In this document: piece after piece, positions 1 through 10,823 of the stretch
Numbering within the stretch: the first letter of the stretch is position 1
How the letters are laid out: each line of letters opens with the position of its first letter
NCBI GenBank assembly: GCA_032622095.1
Contig: CP136061.1
Location: forward strand, 127,360,754 to 127,424,753
DNA: 64,000 nucleotides
Source: Siphonodentalium dalli
Taxonomy: Eukaryota; Mollusca; Scaphopoda; Gadilida; Siphonodentaliidae
Reading direction: 5' to 3'
Position numbers and translations under genes: made by a program
The notes under the pieces: generated by a model
Database searches by the model: none
What the model was told of the DNA's origin: nothing
The model's input: the letters and a program-made list of their open reading frames with translations, nothing else

Positions 1-200
1 AAGAGTAAAATCCAAAATGGCTGCTGGTGCCAATTTTTTCATCGAAAATTGTTTAAATTCGACAGACCCCATCCAGAGGTGATCCCAAACATGCCTGTAA
101 ATTTTCAAAACAATACTCCAAAAAATGCGGGCTACACAGTGTGCCGATGGATTACAATTTGAAATCCAAGATGGCTGCTGGCGGCCATGTTTTTAACAAA
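1..200 (+). repeat. Two diverged direct repeats containing a CAAGATGGCTGC-type motif
   Basis: The phrase CCAAAATGGCTGCTGG near position 12 recurs as CCAAGATGGCTGCTGG near 167, each preceded by AAATC and followed by GCC and a T-rich stretch. It looks like an old dispersed repeat in two tandem, diverged units, cut by the window edge. The motif resembles a YY1 site, but nothing else here suggests a promoter. Confidence 0.4.
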
Positions 201-1041
201 TTTCAGAAAAAATTGATTGACATGTGAATTGTAGGTCATGTGATGTATTTCCAGAAAAAAATTCTCAAAAATTATTAATTGCAAATTTTTTTAATTTACC
301 TAGCGCATTGCCAGATAAATGTTATGACTGTTCAATGATATGCCTGCTTTCGTTACTCATCTTGAGGTCACCCCGAAGGACACACACACCGACGACGGAT
401 GCCAACCCATAGCAATAGTTCAAACTTGACTTCGGGTGGAGAAAAGACCACCCAGAGGGTTCATTTCACTGGGAAATAACTCACTGCACATAGAAACCAC
501 TGACCCCCAGAAAGCAAGACAAACTTGCCTAAATACATGAATCAGGTTACCCTCCCTTAGCATGGATCAGAAATCAGGGTTCAAACCAGCTTCACCATCA
601 CTGAATGGCTAATGTTAGCCTAATGCGCCTTGTATATTTACCATCTGGGGAGGGGGCCCTCATACTGTACTAGTAAGCTCTAAACTAGGGTACCGCCAGA
701 CTGATCTCAGCACCTTAATTACCACCCAAGCTTTACTTTATAACAGACAAGCCAAGCTTTCTATGAATTCTGCTATTCAAATCAGTAAATTAGGGAATTC
801 TGAAATATTGCCAGCAAGACACATTAATGTTGTACATCTTTAGAACTTTTTTCTGGCAAGGTTTCCCCAAAAAAGTTATGCTCAAAGTATATCATGACCC
901 AGTTAAATTCCAATGACTTTTTTATTGATGAAGCAAGCTTTAAAAATTTCACACAAGCTATGTATCTGTAAGCATAATTAGGAGGGAGTCTCAAAGAGTC
1001 TGTCAAGAGGAATTTGAACACCCATTCATCATCTGTGACCA
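201..1041. other. No gene seen
   Basis: AT-rich sequence without a convincing open frame, splice pair or repeat. Short frames at 224-412 and 824-1042 show no recognisable domain. Confidence 0.5.
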
Positions 1042-1263
1042 AGATGGAACCAAGGTTAAGTGTCTATATACAGCTCATTAGTTTATAATTGCTTCGATGG
1101 CCACCTGAAATGTTATGGCTCAATATGATGTCAGTTTTAATAACCTTGAAACCAATAAGCAATCTCACAAGTGATGCACTCAGAGGCACATACAGGCAAC
1201 TGGGAAGTTCACCCTCCACCCATATAGAAAACCCAGTTATCAATACCTATATAATATACAATA
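1042..1263 (+). repeat. Repeat H, copy 1 (5' part)
   Basis: About 85-90% identical by eye to 16201-16434, same orientation, starting AGATGGAACCAAGGTTA and ending in CAATATA. It carries no open frame. The copy is interrupted at 1264 by a nested inverted-repeat element and resumes at about 1604 (GGATAA...CTATTC), continuing into the PB-A2 element that starts at 1682. The second copy has the same H to PB-A2 order. Confidence 0.8.
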
Positions 1264-1603
1264 TATAGAGAGTAATCAATTGGTTCCGAGAATTAAGTTA
1301 AATAATTCTCTAGAGGCGAGAGATGTCTGTAAGAAACGAGTGCGGGTTAGCGCACTAATTTCTTACCCAAATGTCTCCTGCATCGAGTGAATTATTTAAC
1401 ATAATTCTCGGAACTAATTGATTACTCTTTTTATTACACTTCTGCATCAATTTGGTGCGGAGAAAGATCAACCATCGAAATTCAGTCTAGATCAGTAAGC
1501 GACATAATGTCAATGTCACGAGAAATTATATAATTCACTAGTGACATAACCATTTTTAATTAACGCCGTTTTAAATGGAAATCACGCATAGGAGTGTAAT
1601 AAA
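1264..1603. mobile_element. Nested inverted-repeat insertion in repeat H
   Basis: This segment is absent at the matching point of the other H copy (16434/16435), so it is an insertion of about 340 bp. It contains two fold-back units. The first is a palindrome at 1270-1427 with arms of about 39 nt beginning GAGTAATCAATTGGTTCCGA. The second is bounded by TTTATTACACTTCTGC (about 1430) and its inverse near 1590-1603. No protein-coding potential is seen, and no clear target-site duplication. Confidence 0.7.
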
Positions 1604-1681
1604 GGATAACAATAGGAAAAACTATATTATTTATTCCTATTCATTCATTTATCCATGAGCAAGTATCCATTTATCAGAGGA
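1604..1681 (+). repeat. Repeat H, copy 1 (3' part)
   Basis: Matches 16435-16478 (GGATAA.AATAGG.AAAAACTAT..TATT.ATTCCTATTCA..), with about 35 extra bases before the junction with the PB-A2 terminus. Confidence 0.7.
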
Positions 1682-1922
1682 TTAACTCGTCCATGACTGG
1701 AGCTTCCTGAAATATTGCGAAAACCCTGTGCCAATGCATTCTCCAATAGGAAGCCTCACATACATGTATTGTAAAGTATGCATTGGCCTAACAATATTTA
1801 CCTTGACCTTGTAAGCCAGTGCATTCTCTTATATATGGGAGACTTGGATATATATACGTCAATGCGCTGGGACAGCATCTTTAATGCTGCACCACTGCAG
1901 CATCCCGTCATAAAAGGGTTAA
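1682..1922. mobile_element. PB-A2 piggyBac-like MITE, copy 1
   Basis: Bounded by TTAA at both ends, as expected for piggyBac target duplication. The terminal repeat of this subfamily is TTAACCCTTCCATGACTGGA; here it is slightly mutated (TTAACTCGTCCATGACTGG). The interior carries the AATGCATTCTCTTATATATG palindromic cassette in degraded form and ends in AAAGGGTTAA. Confidence 0.8.
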
Positions 1923-2695
1923 GAATGCAGGAATTTGAATCGGAGCCTGATCGGTCAAACTAACCTAGTAATACTGTGCGTGCAGTTTTGTTTTGTCTCT
2001 AAAATAAAGAGTTCAGACCTAAATATCTTCATCAGCCATTAGATTAAATAAACTGAGACAGAGACCTAATTTTAAACTATTGTCATATTGAATTCCGAGA
2101 ATTAAATTTCTATCGAGCCAGTGATTAAACACGTTTAAGCAGTTCACGCATGTCCTTTCACAAATTGCCCAGATAATTTCAGATGGATCAGGCTTCTTTG
2201 TCTAATTTGCTATCCTAATACTTGTGGCGTGTTGTTCGTGATTTTAATTGTGTACTATTTGTTCTCTCAATTCACTGATAAAATAAGGGCATAGAAATTT
2301 GCATTTTAACCAAATTCCTGAAGATCTGACCTAGCAAAACCCTTCAAACATTGAGCATTTAGAAATTAGAAAATCAACAGGAACCTGGTTAGAGGCTCTT
2401 TATTTGGGGGAGGAGTTGTGTCCGACTAATTTCCAACCACTAAACAACTGTTGTCGTTTCAAATTAAAACATAAATTTTCTGAATACTAATTAAAATGTC
2501 AAAATGTCCTCGGAACAGTTACAGATGCAAAAAGAATGTGTTCAATATATTTTTTTTTTTAATTTTCAAGAGCAGCCCTCACTTTTATAAAAACTTGTGA
2601 CAATAGACTCAACCATAGATATAGAAAAGGTTATGATTAAAATCTGAAAAACCTTTTAACTGGGCTGCTAATTTAATTGAAAAAAATCTAGTTGA
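1923..2695. other. No gene or clear repeat seen
   Basis: AT-rich stretch with a short T tract near 2551-2562. No open frame or splice signal pair worth calling. Confidence 0.45.
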
Positions 2696-3008
2696 TTAAC
2701 TCTTTCAGTGCCAGGCTTATTTTGTAGGTATAGTGCCAGGGAATCTTACGTTTTGCATGGGCATCAAAATTATTACTATGAATACTTGGTGATAGTTTTG
2801 AGTTATAAACTGCCCCTAAGGACTTATCCTGTTTGTTTTAAAAATCGCTATAGCATGCTTAAGCATACCCAAACAAAATTCAACCAAAAAAAAAACAAAA
2901 AATCTAAAAAAAAAAAACCATTTATTAGGGCCCGATCTCATCGGCCCTGGCACTCTACAGACCGTAAATTAGGGTCGATGAGATCGGCCCCTGGCACTGA
3001 AAGAGCTA
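2696..3008. mobile_element. PB-A1-like MITE, divergent copy
   Basis: Starts TTAACTCTTTCAGTGCCAGG and ends with the inverse CCTGGCACTGAAAGAG. Near the right end it has a GGGCCGATCTCATCGGCCC-type hairpin and a second GATGAGATCGGCCCC copy, the same internal module as in the PB-A1 copies at 7506 and 19454. The left half is diverged and carries A tracts. Confidence 0.65.
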
Positions 3009-3482
3009 TAGGAAGAAAATCTTTCACCATTCATAAAATCGCTATACGCCGTCTTTGCTGGAGGGAACTAAATGATACTGTAACCTCAGGTGGTTAAGTC
3101 TTTTAAATGAGAATATATATCATTCTATATCAGGAATTAGAACCCGTGTCTAAAATTGATACAGCTAAAAAGGAGTTGGATTTCAATCTATCATTGCGCC
3201 TAAGGGTCAAACACACTGCCCTTATTCGACTGAGTAAATCTCAATTCCTTTGACTAGACTCATGGAAATGTAATTTTACATAACTTCTGGCTTCTAATAT
3301 CATTTGATTATCAGTTTTAACTGCTTGGAGCTATCTGATAATTTAATATATTGTTATAATAGCTTTTTGTGTTATCGTTATTGTGTACCACCCCTGTAGC
3401 TGGTGTATTTGTATTGCACAACCCAATACATATTTGTACTGCATTGTACATTAGAGGTGACTCATGGAACAATAACTACAAC
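3009..3482. other. No gene seen
   Basis: Unique AT-rich sequence; no supported exon or recognisable repeat. Confidence 0.45.
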
Positions 3483-3663
3483 TTATTGTGGTAGACTGAC
3501 ATGGGTCTGACGTTCAAAGTGAGCATGATCTGACGTTCAACGTCAACAGGGTCTGAAGTTGACATTAAAACTGTCTGGCATTTGATGTGAACATGTTCTA
3601 ATGTTCATGGCTTGATACAACTGAATCATTTTGCAGGAGGTTGAACATGTTTCAAGCCATGGA
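3483..3663. repeat. Repeat N-like element with internal inverted repeats
   Basis: Begins TTATTGTGGTAGACTGACATG, close to the terminus of the foldback at 30616. It contains three spaced CTGACGTTCAA/CTGAAGTTGA-type units and a hairpin formed by TTCATGGCTTGA and its inverse near 3600-3663. Confidence 0.5.
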
Positions 3664-3678
3664 TGTCAGGTGTCATGG

Positions 3679-3927
3679 TGGGCTAGCATCACCAAATTCA
3701 CTCTCTGGGAACCTCATTCTGCTTAGGCCGCTATGGGAGAACTAGGATCAGATTGAATCAGCCATTGCCCCAGTTGAAGTTGGTGATGTTCACCCATTAG
3801 TAACCTTGATTATGCATTTTATCTTCTGCAAATTAGGAGATATAGAAAGCTGGGAAGGGTAGCGCCACTAAATTCACCCTCTGGGGACCTCATTCTGCAA
3901 ATGACAGACACACTATTACAAGGCTTG
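3679..3927. mobile_element. HAT-D MITE, truncated copy
   Basis: The left terminus is missing. The right part is intact: ACCCTCTGGGGACCTCATTC, CTGCAAATGACAGACACACT, then AAGGCTTG. The middle has the TTGAAGTTGGTGATGTTCAC and GATATAGAAA blocks seen in longer copies. Confidence 0.75.
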
Positions 3928-4449
3928 TGTGTTCCCCTTTCTCATCAGTGCTCCTGCATGTACCACTGCCCCTGCAAATATCTATCCAATAATGACTATA
4001 TTAAATATCTCCCTCAAAGAGTTGAAGGGTTACTGTTGAGATAATCATAAGGTAATCTCTTAATAATCCAGGGGCTTGCAAGAGCAGACAGACACTGTTA
4101 AGAGTTGAATCACCTGTAAGGAGAAATCTGGTCTTATCTCACTTATGGATGCATGCAGAGTTGGAACGCTGAGGAAGAGAGTATGCACTGAGCTCTTGTT
4201 GTACTCAGTAACTTCAATGATGCCGATATCAATTGACATAGGCATCCAGTTCATGTCTGTTAGATTATATTTTAATTTTATTTATATTACTTCAGTGGCA
4301 AGACTAATTAGAAGACAACTCGATCAAAATGGAGCTAAATTGAACTTGGGCTCACTACTCCAAGCTTTAAAGTGATTTATCATGTTTAAGCCTAAAATTA
4401 AACAACCTCCAAATTATGTATTATGGGAGAAGGGATATAAAAACTTGTC
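3928..4449. other. No gene seen
   Basis: Open frames overlap here on both strands (4060-4254 and 4145-4375), sharing a short self-complementary stretch around a GATATCAATTGACAT-type segment. No family match is recognised. Confidence 0.4.
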
Positions 4450-4457
4450 CCCACATC

Positions 4458-4831
4458 CAGGGGCGCCGGAGCATCCAAGGGCAGGGGGGCAGAGCCTACA
4501 AAAAGGGCACTTTTCCGCAAAAAAGGGAATTTTCTCCGCAAACTCGGGAAAATAACCATAAATTCATTGTGGCAAAAATCCCTATTTTAATGGTATTTGT
4601 CGGTTTTTATGGCCGTTTTGTGATAAAATTGACAAAAAATTTATATTCCTTGTGAAATTGGTGGTATTTGGACCAAAAAAGTCACATTTTGCTATAAAAA
4701 CACGAGATTAAACACACAAAAAGCATTTTCTGTCTTCAGAAAAAGGGCAAGTCCTGCCCCTGCTCGCCCCCCTTGGTCAAGGGCAGGGGGGTCAACTGCC
4801 CCCCTCTGCCCCCCATCTTCCGGCGCCCCTG
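4458..4831 (+). mobile_element. HAT-F MITE, copy 1 (374 bp)
   Basis: Termini are CAGGGGCGCCGGA and TCCGGCGCCCCTG, flanked by a perfect 8-bp duplication CCCACATC (4450-4457 and 4832-4839), diagnostic of hAT-type insertion. The interior is AT-rich between G-rich and C-rich ends, and no transposase is encoded. It is nearly identical to the copies at 36288 and 43288, which suggests recent movement. Confidence 0.9.
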
Positions 4832-4839
4832 CCCACATC

Positions 4840-5146
4840 CAGTTGTAACTAGCATTCTGATTGGCGACAGCACCACGTTTAAATTACGATGTCCCCCGTC
4901 AACCTTGACAGCGGGGTATAAGAGAACGTGTGCAAATATTCAGGGTATATGAGCACCTGAAACATTGGGGTATATGAATGACCCTTGAGCTGGCAGTTTC
5001 CACCAATCGTGACATTGCTCCAGGATGCTGAGGTAGACGTCACCTGATGCCCGATCCATAGGTCAGCTACTGAATTATTCTTATGTGTTTGAATTAATCT
5101 GAGAATCTATGAAAAAACACTGAAATTAAGGTGACAGGCTATTTTT
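4840..5146. other. No gene seen
   Basis: Contains a short repeated phrase (GGGGTATAAGAG, AGGGTATATGAG, GGGGTATATGAA) between 4913 and 4980. Otherwise unremarkable. Confidence 0.4.
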
Positions 5147-5234
5147 ATGGAGATTTAATACCTGTATGTCTCTTTTTGAACCACTCAGCTCTGCCTTGGA
5201 GTTCAAAATCAACATCCAGGTATTAAATCTCCAT
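5147..5234. repeat. Short inverted repeat
   Basis: ATGGAGATTTAATACCTG at 5147 is perfectly inverted as CAGGTATTAAATCTCCAT ending at 5234. The 18-bp arms enclose about 50 nt. Probably a very small foldback element. Confidence 0.7.
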
Positions 5235-5728
5235 GGACCCCCGATGTTGCCGAAGATAACTAAAAATACCTACGCGGAATATATATATCTCACTGATATG
5301 TTGAGGAAAAGCATACTTTCTTTGCTATAATCTACCACACAATCCTCTTGTAGGAATGACTAAAGATAAAGGTGTTTGCTCAGGAGTGGTGATATAAACC
5401 TTGAATGACTGCGATTGTGATGTGATGTAGGTCCATACGTCATACAGACATATAGCATATGTTATAATAAATAGATATTGCACTTCCGTATTGAGAATGG
5501 ACATATAACAGCGAAGCGTTACAGCTATAAATATCTCACTGGTTACTTACATGTTCGTCCAATTCTTCAAATCTTACAACAGTGATGTTGATGGAGTTTC
5601 CAATGGTATGATCGGCATATATGGAGGTGACCTGCAGAAGATAAATTCAGATCTTAAATCACACAAATTCTATGATAATGGGTGGATATCTCAAGATGAT
5701 AGTGATCAGTATCACTGCAAAATCTAAA
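5235..5728. other. No gene seen
   Basis: Unique sequence between two foldbacks; no supported feature. Confidence 0.4.
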
Positions 5729-5935
5729 CAGTAATGCTCTAAATAATCGACTCCTTAACCACAGCAGAATTATAGGTAACTTCAGGATTTATTCGGAAAT
5801 ATGGCTTGTTGCCATTCATCAGAAAGCTCTCACTGAGAGCTATCCAATGAATGGCAACAAGCCATATTTCTGACAAAATCCTGAAAAGTTAACCATACCC
5901 TGTGGTTAAGGAGTCGATTATTTAGGGCATTACTG
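5729..5935. mobile_element. MAR-C palindromic MITE, copy 1
   Basis: About 210 bp. It starts CAGTAATGCYCTAAATAATC, ends with the inverse (...GGGCATTACTG), and folds back along its whole length around the centre CTCTCACTGAGAG. Members of this family are flanked by TA and start with CAGT, as in Tc1/mariner-derived MITEs. This copy has some mismatches in the right arm. Confidence 0.85.
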
Positions 5936-6357
5936 TACATTGACATATATAAGACAATGGTTTATAATGCCTGGGGGTTGCCCCAAAGTAACAAGCTGAC
6001 AATATGGCACTGTAAGAGTTAATAGACAGTTTGAGAACTGGTGGGCTCTGAGTCTGCGGTTGATATCTGTGGGTATATATAGAGTACATAAGTATGATAC
6101 CATTGTGTGTACACCAATATAGCTCCAGCTACAATACATCTGCAAAAATGAACATTTATATCAAAGAAACATCACGCAGCATGGTGTTTGAACAGAAAGA
6201 AAGTCACTTGTACACTCGACGACCTATTCACATTCTCACATAAGAAGAAACAAGGATCAGCGTCATGTTGGGTGAAGGCTGTACAAGCAGATGAACAAAG
6301 GGGTGTTCAGAAAGAACAGTACATTGTTTTGAGGAATGGATGCAGAAGTATAGCAAA

Positions 6358-6424
6358 TACCTATAGTATCAGTGAGGCTATAGAAGTATACCAAATAACT
6401 ATGGTCTCAGTGAGGCTATTGATG
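6358..6424 (+). repeat. Imperfect tandem duplication, about 33 bp x 2
   Basis: Two adjacent units share ACTATRGTMTCAGTGAGGCTAT followed by a G(A/T)AGTATA-like tail. The unit lies inside an open frame on each strand (6188-6451 plus, 6361-6618 minus), which gives those frames a repetitive look rather than a domain. Confidence 0.55.
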
Positions 6425-6558
6425 TACAGAGTGACAGAAGCCATAATATAAAAGATTATCTCTTTAAAAGTACAGTTACATTTCAGAACACATATTGGAA
6501 ATGTCAGGGGCAGAAGATCATGGTGACATGCATGGGCTTCAGCCCCCCCCCCCCATTT

Positions 6559-6938
6559 CAAGGCAGGAAATAGTGCAACTGACATTTGTAGAATGAGGTC
6601 CCAGATCACAAAATTCACCCTCTTGGGACGTCATTCTGTTTAGGCCTCATCATCTGGGAAGTATCTATAACCTCAAATTAACAATGTTTTTTGTTACTTT
6701 TTCTCTTCTGTTCAGTTTCTATATCGCCTATTTGCAGAAGATTAGAATGACTTATGGGTGAACGTCACCATCTTGAACTGGGGAACTTCAAACTGATCCT
6801 GGGTCTCACATAGCAGTTAAGACTAATAAGCAGAATGAGGTTCCCTGAGGGTGAATTTGGGGGGTGCTAGTCCATCACTACATTCACCCTCTCGGGACCT
6901 CATTCTGCAAATGTCAGACACACTATTTCCAGGCTTTG
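6559..6938. mobile_element. HAT-D MITE, diverged full-length copy
   Basis: The left end carries GACATTTGTAGAATGAGGTC and the right end CTGCAAATGTCAGACACACT. The left palindrome has lost its central part. A C12 tract (6543-6554) sits just outside the left terminus. Confidence 0.7.
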
Positions 6939-7189
6939 TGAAGGTTATGGCCCCTTGACTTCTGAGATTCTGTCACCCTTGACAAATGACATTTCTCTCT
7001 CTTCCTCGGAAAAAAGACAGATATAGTCCTAAAATCTACTGTCTACTTGCCCCCATGATAATGGTTGTTTCCTGCCTCCCCTGCTATTCATAGTCAGGGT
7101 TTCCGCTAGGGGTTGGGAATGGTACACCTGTACCCACTGAGGGAAATCTGAGTCCATCAACAAACTGTGAATATCTATTAGTACATGTA

Positions 7190-7402
7190 CAGTAATGCCC
7201 TAAGTAATGGACTCCTTAACCACAGCAGAATTATGGGTAACTTTTCAGGATTTAGTTGGAAATATGGCTTGTTGCCATTCATCGGAAAGCTCTCGCCAAG
7301 AGCTTTCCGATGAATGGCAACAGGCCATATTTCCGACTAAATCCTGAAAAGTTACCCATAATTCTACTGTGGTTAAGGAGTCCATTACTTATGGCATTAC
7401 TG
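7190..7402. mobile_element. MAR-C palindromic MITE, copy 2
   Basis: Near-perfect 213-bp palindrome flanked by TA on both sides (GTA|CAGTAATG ... CATTACTG|TAT). The centre is CTCTCGCCAAGAG. An apparent ORF across it (7256-7462) is only the palindrome translated. Confidence 0.9.
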
Positions 7403-7505
7403 TATTTAGTAGTCAATAATATAAGCCAAGTTGTGAATGTCTATGGTAATATTAGTAGATAAAGTTAAGGAATTGTAATTGTTTTATTTTTAACAATTTG
7501 AATGG

Positions 7506-7759
7506 TTAACCCTTTGAATGCCAGGGGCCGATCTAATCGGCCCTAAACCTACAAAATAAGTCTGTTAAAGAATATAAGAATAAATTATTAAAATTGTAAA
7601 AAATTGTAAAAAATTGTAAAAAAAAAAAAAAAATTGTTAGGCCAATGCATTCTCTTATATATGCGAGGCGACCTATGGTCGACTCGCATATATAAGAGAA
7701 TGCATTGGCACAGGGTATATGGGTTGATACAAAAATCGACCTGGCACTCAAAGGGTTAA
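7506..7759. mobile_element. PB-A1 piggyBac-like MITE, copy 2
   Basis: TTAA at 7506-7509 and 7756-7759. The terminus is TTAACCCTTTGAATGCCAGG. Order inside: a GGGCCGATCTAATCGGCCC hairpin, an AT-rich block with repeated AAAATTGTAAA, then the palindromic cassette CAATGCATTCTCTTATATAT and its inverse around GCGAGGCGACCTATGGTCGA. Confidence 0.9.
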
Positions 7760-9267
7760 GTAATGTAAGGGTGTTGTCATTTGGCACTGCATATATTAAC
7801 ATTGATATTGTATAGACCTCTGGACAGAACCAGTCAGAACATAAAAGCGATGTAACCAGGCAGAATCAATCACATGGCTCTAAGCTTTTAGCGATGTCCG
7901 CTTTGATATCTTTCAGAATAAGGCAATAATTATTGATGTGTGTAGCCCTGAAAAAGCATTCTTATCATGCAAAATGGTTCATTTAATATAGTGATCATCA
8001 TTAGCGAGCAAATATAATTAACTTCATTTCTAACTCCCTGAGGCTGTTGGTTTTATTTAGTGACAGGTACACAGGGGATCTAGGCATTAATCTGTGGATC
8101 AGGCAGGGGAATATATCGGAAGTTAAATTTTGATAAGGGGAAAGAACCTGCTGCCACTATAGCAGAAAGCCTGTCATAGTATATATCCCTTAAAAACTGG
8201 GGCAGAAATCTCCACACGGGACGGTTATATTTATTAAATGTATTATCTTGGCACAAATGCATAATTTTGTTTTGAGAGGTATCAGCTATTAATGTAGAAT
8301 AATGTGATAATAGAAAAAAGTATTTTTCGTGTATCAAACCCAAGCAATTACCCATACCGTAGAAAAGAGAATGGCCTTGTGTGAGGTTAGCAAAATTATG
8401 AGACAAAGAGACACACGCTCACTGCCAGGGGTGATTAAGCCATGCTAATCTTCAAAGAACCCTTGGGAGTGTGTCTAGACTTCAAATGTGGCGTGTGCCA
8501 GCCACTGTGGGGGCCAGCTATCAAGCAGGGAGTCGCACTGTGATGCAGGTAGGATTGTTTGTCCAATAGCCAAGGTAGATCCTGACAATTAGCACCACAA
8601 CTGATGATTATAATGTGTGTTCAGGGGCATAAGAACTAGGGTGTGCAGGTGCGCTAGAGAGCAGAACAGTGGGGGAGGCTTGTAGGGGCTACATACCCCT
8701 TTGCCTCGACTGGTGTCTGCACAAACACTATATTTACATTGGAAAATATGCTCTTTTGAAGGGGGAATGGGACGACTCAGGAGTCAGGCCAGAGACAACT
8801 CTGATCAGATTACCTATGATGAGTTGGGCCAAATCAACTCGCCTGGTCATATTTCTGGGGTGACTGTCTTTGGTGTGAAAGATAATTAGAGCCATCCAAT
8901 TAGAGTGATTGACATAATCAAAGTGGTAATTAACACTCATGTGAGAGGACAATTAATTGTGTTTATACAACAATTTTCCCATAAAAACACTGTAGCTCAT
9001 CAAGGAAGTCGTTTGAATTAAATTGAAGTGATAATAAAAGTCAGAATAATTTAATATAATCTGTCATAATTACAAATAAAATAACTCATAAAAAGAAAGT
9101 AAAAGAATTGTTATATTGTCACCCACCTAAGACAAGTCACTCGGGACACGAGTTGCACCCCGCTGTCCTTCAGCGCTTCTCAGTACCACCCCAGAGCATG
9201 TAATATCCAAATATTCATATCCATAATTCAAAATTTGGAATGAAGTTTATAGGAAGAAAGCTATCTT
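7760..9267. other. No confident gene in this stretch
   Basis: Mostly unique sequence. The longest frame (8080-8406, minus, about 108 codons) has a mixed composition but no family I recognise and no good splice pair; it is at best a weak exon candidate. Confidence 0.4.
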
Positions 9268-9281
9268 CGCTCAGCCTGTTT

Positions 9282-10334
9282 GAGGGTATCACCCCCCCCC
9301 CCCCTCCCCCTGAATCCTGAATACGAGTTAATTTTGGGGGGTGAATCCTGAATACGAGTTAATTTTGGGGGGTGAATCCTGAATACATGTTAAGAAATAA
9401 TACATAGAAGTTACATAGACACATTATGATGCCGGTCGCGTTATGAGGCCGTTATGATACCATTAATGATACTTTATGACCAGGACGTGGCTAGAGGGTT
9501 TCCGTTGGGGGGTGTCCACCTTGGGAAATTCCAACTGCACCCCCCTCCTTGAGTCAGAATCAGACCGAACACAAGTTTTGCATAATTCCATTTGCACCCC
9601 CCCCCCCCCCCCCCCCCTCCTTGCACCTCAGTGTTTAGGCCTAATATCCTATATCTTCATAAACCATGATTCTATATTCCCGGTATGAGAAAATTCAGAT
9701 ATTTTAACCTGAAACATTGCATAAATCCTAACATCTAGTGGTCTAACTCCATACACATGCACACGGCTACGGGCAAGAGACCACGACACACCGAGCTGAC
9801 CATCGTTGTTCGGCCGGTGTGAGAAAATCGCAAATCCTAGCATCCAGACTGGCCTCAACTAAAGCTTTCCTATAGTGTTGGAAATTTCAAACCTCATACT
9901 CCCCTTCAGGTTGGAAAATTCTCCAACTGATGACCACAAGTTTGACCAAATGTAGTAAAATATTGTTAAACTTATTAGCATTCTTGTATTGGCCACAGGG
10001 GAGAGACAATGACACACCGGGGCGACCATGGTTCGGCCCGGTGTGCGAAAATTTTGTAATCTGAACAAGAAAATCGCAAAATCCTAGCATCTAGACTGGC
10101 GTCAAGCATTTTTAGCATGTTTATGATGGCACGGTGGTCGAATATGCTCAAAAAGCTATTATACCCACCCATTCACACAGATAACTAGCACAAAATATTA
10201 CTTTGCGCCATCAAAACCTGCATCCAAGATGTTTTGCTTGAACCCGAATACCAGTTAATTCGGGGGTATGAATCCCGCGTACGGCTTCAAAACACCCTGA
10301 ATCCCGAGTACCGAAAAGGGGGGGTGATACCCTC
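9282..10334. mobile_element. Foldback element M with inverted termini and internal direct repeats
   Basis: Left end GAGGGTATCACCCCCC (9282) is inverted as GGGGGTGATACCCTC (ending 10334). Just inside the left end, about 32-bp units CTGAATCCTGAATACGAGTT are repeated three times (9310 to about 9395). Related phrases (GAATCCCGAGTACC) occur inverted at the right end. Two long direct repeats lie inside: 9773-9858 and about 9998-10112, sharing ACACACCG, CGGTGTG.GAAAAT and CTAGCATC.AGACTGGC.TCAA. No transposase was recognised; the class is undetermined. Confidence 0.65.
9597..9617. repeat. Homopolymer C tract (21 nt)
   Basis: Uninterrupted C run inside element M; likely length-variable and error-prone in assembly. 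Confidence 0.9.
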
Positions 10335-10551
10335 CTGTTTGTGTGTTCAATTTTAATGATGCAAAGACAACCTCCCTCGTTTCCCAACTCTAGTTAACTC
10401 CCATCTGTAACCTCCACTGGGTTAGATTTTTTATAAATTTTTACTATTGATTGAATTTTGTTTACCTATTGAAAAATTTCCAAGAAACAGCCAACAAACT
10501 TAATTAAAAGTATGAAATATTCAATTATTTCTGGTCTCAAAACCACATAAT

Positions 10552-10823
10552 TTAACCCTTCCATGACTGGAGCTTCCATAAATTTTCAGAAAACCCTGTG
10601 CCAATGAATTCTCTTATATATGCGAGTCTCCCATAGTGAGCCTTGTATATATAAGAGAATGCATTGGCTTAACAATATTTACATTGAACTTGTAAGCCAA
10701 TGCATTCTCTTATATATGTGAGGCTCCCTATGGGAGACTCCCATATATATAAGAGAATGCACTGGCACAGGGTCTTTAATGCTGCACCAGCGCAGCTCCC
10801 ATAAGATATTTTGAAAGGGTTAA
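10552..10823. mobile_element. PB-A2 piggyBac-like MITE, copy 2
   Basis: Complete copy with TTAA at both ends. The left terminus is TTAACCCTTCCATGACTGGA. Two palindromic cassettes (TTATATATGCGAG/CTTGTATATATAAG and TTATATATGTGAG/CATATATATAAG) are separated by the spacer ATATTTACATTGAACTTG. Confidence 0.9.

Noticed and set aside
7256-7462. Open frame across a MAR-C palindrome (also similar frames at 45554, 47144, 48804, 58768, 59508)
   Set aside because: The same NGNKPYFRLNPEKLPIILLW-type peptide appears on both strands of every palindrome; it is the translated MITE, not a gene.
8080-8406. 108-codon minus-strand frame
   Set aside because: Length is within what AT-rich noncoding DNA can give. 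No domain, no good splice sites, and not like any ADAMTS segment.
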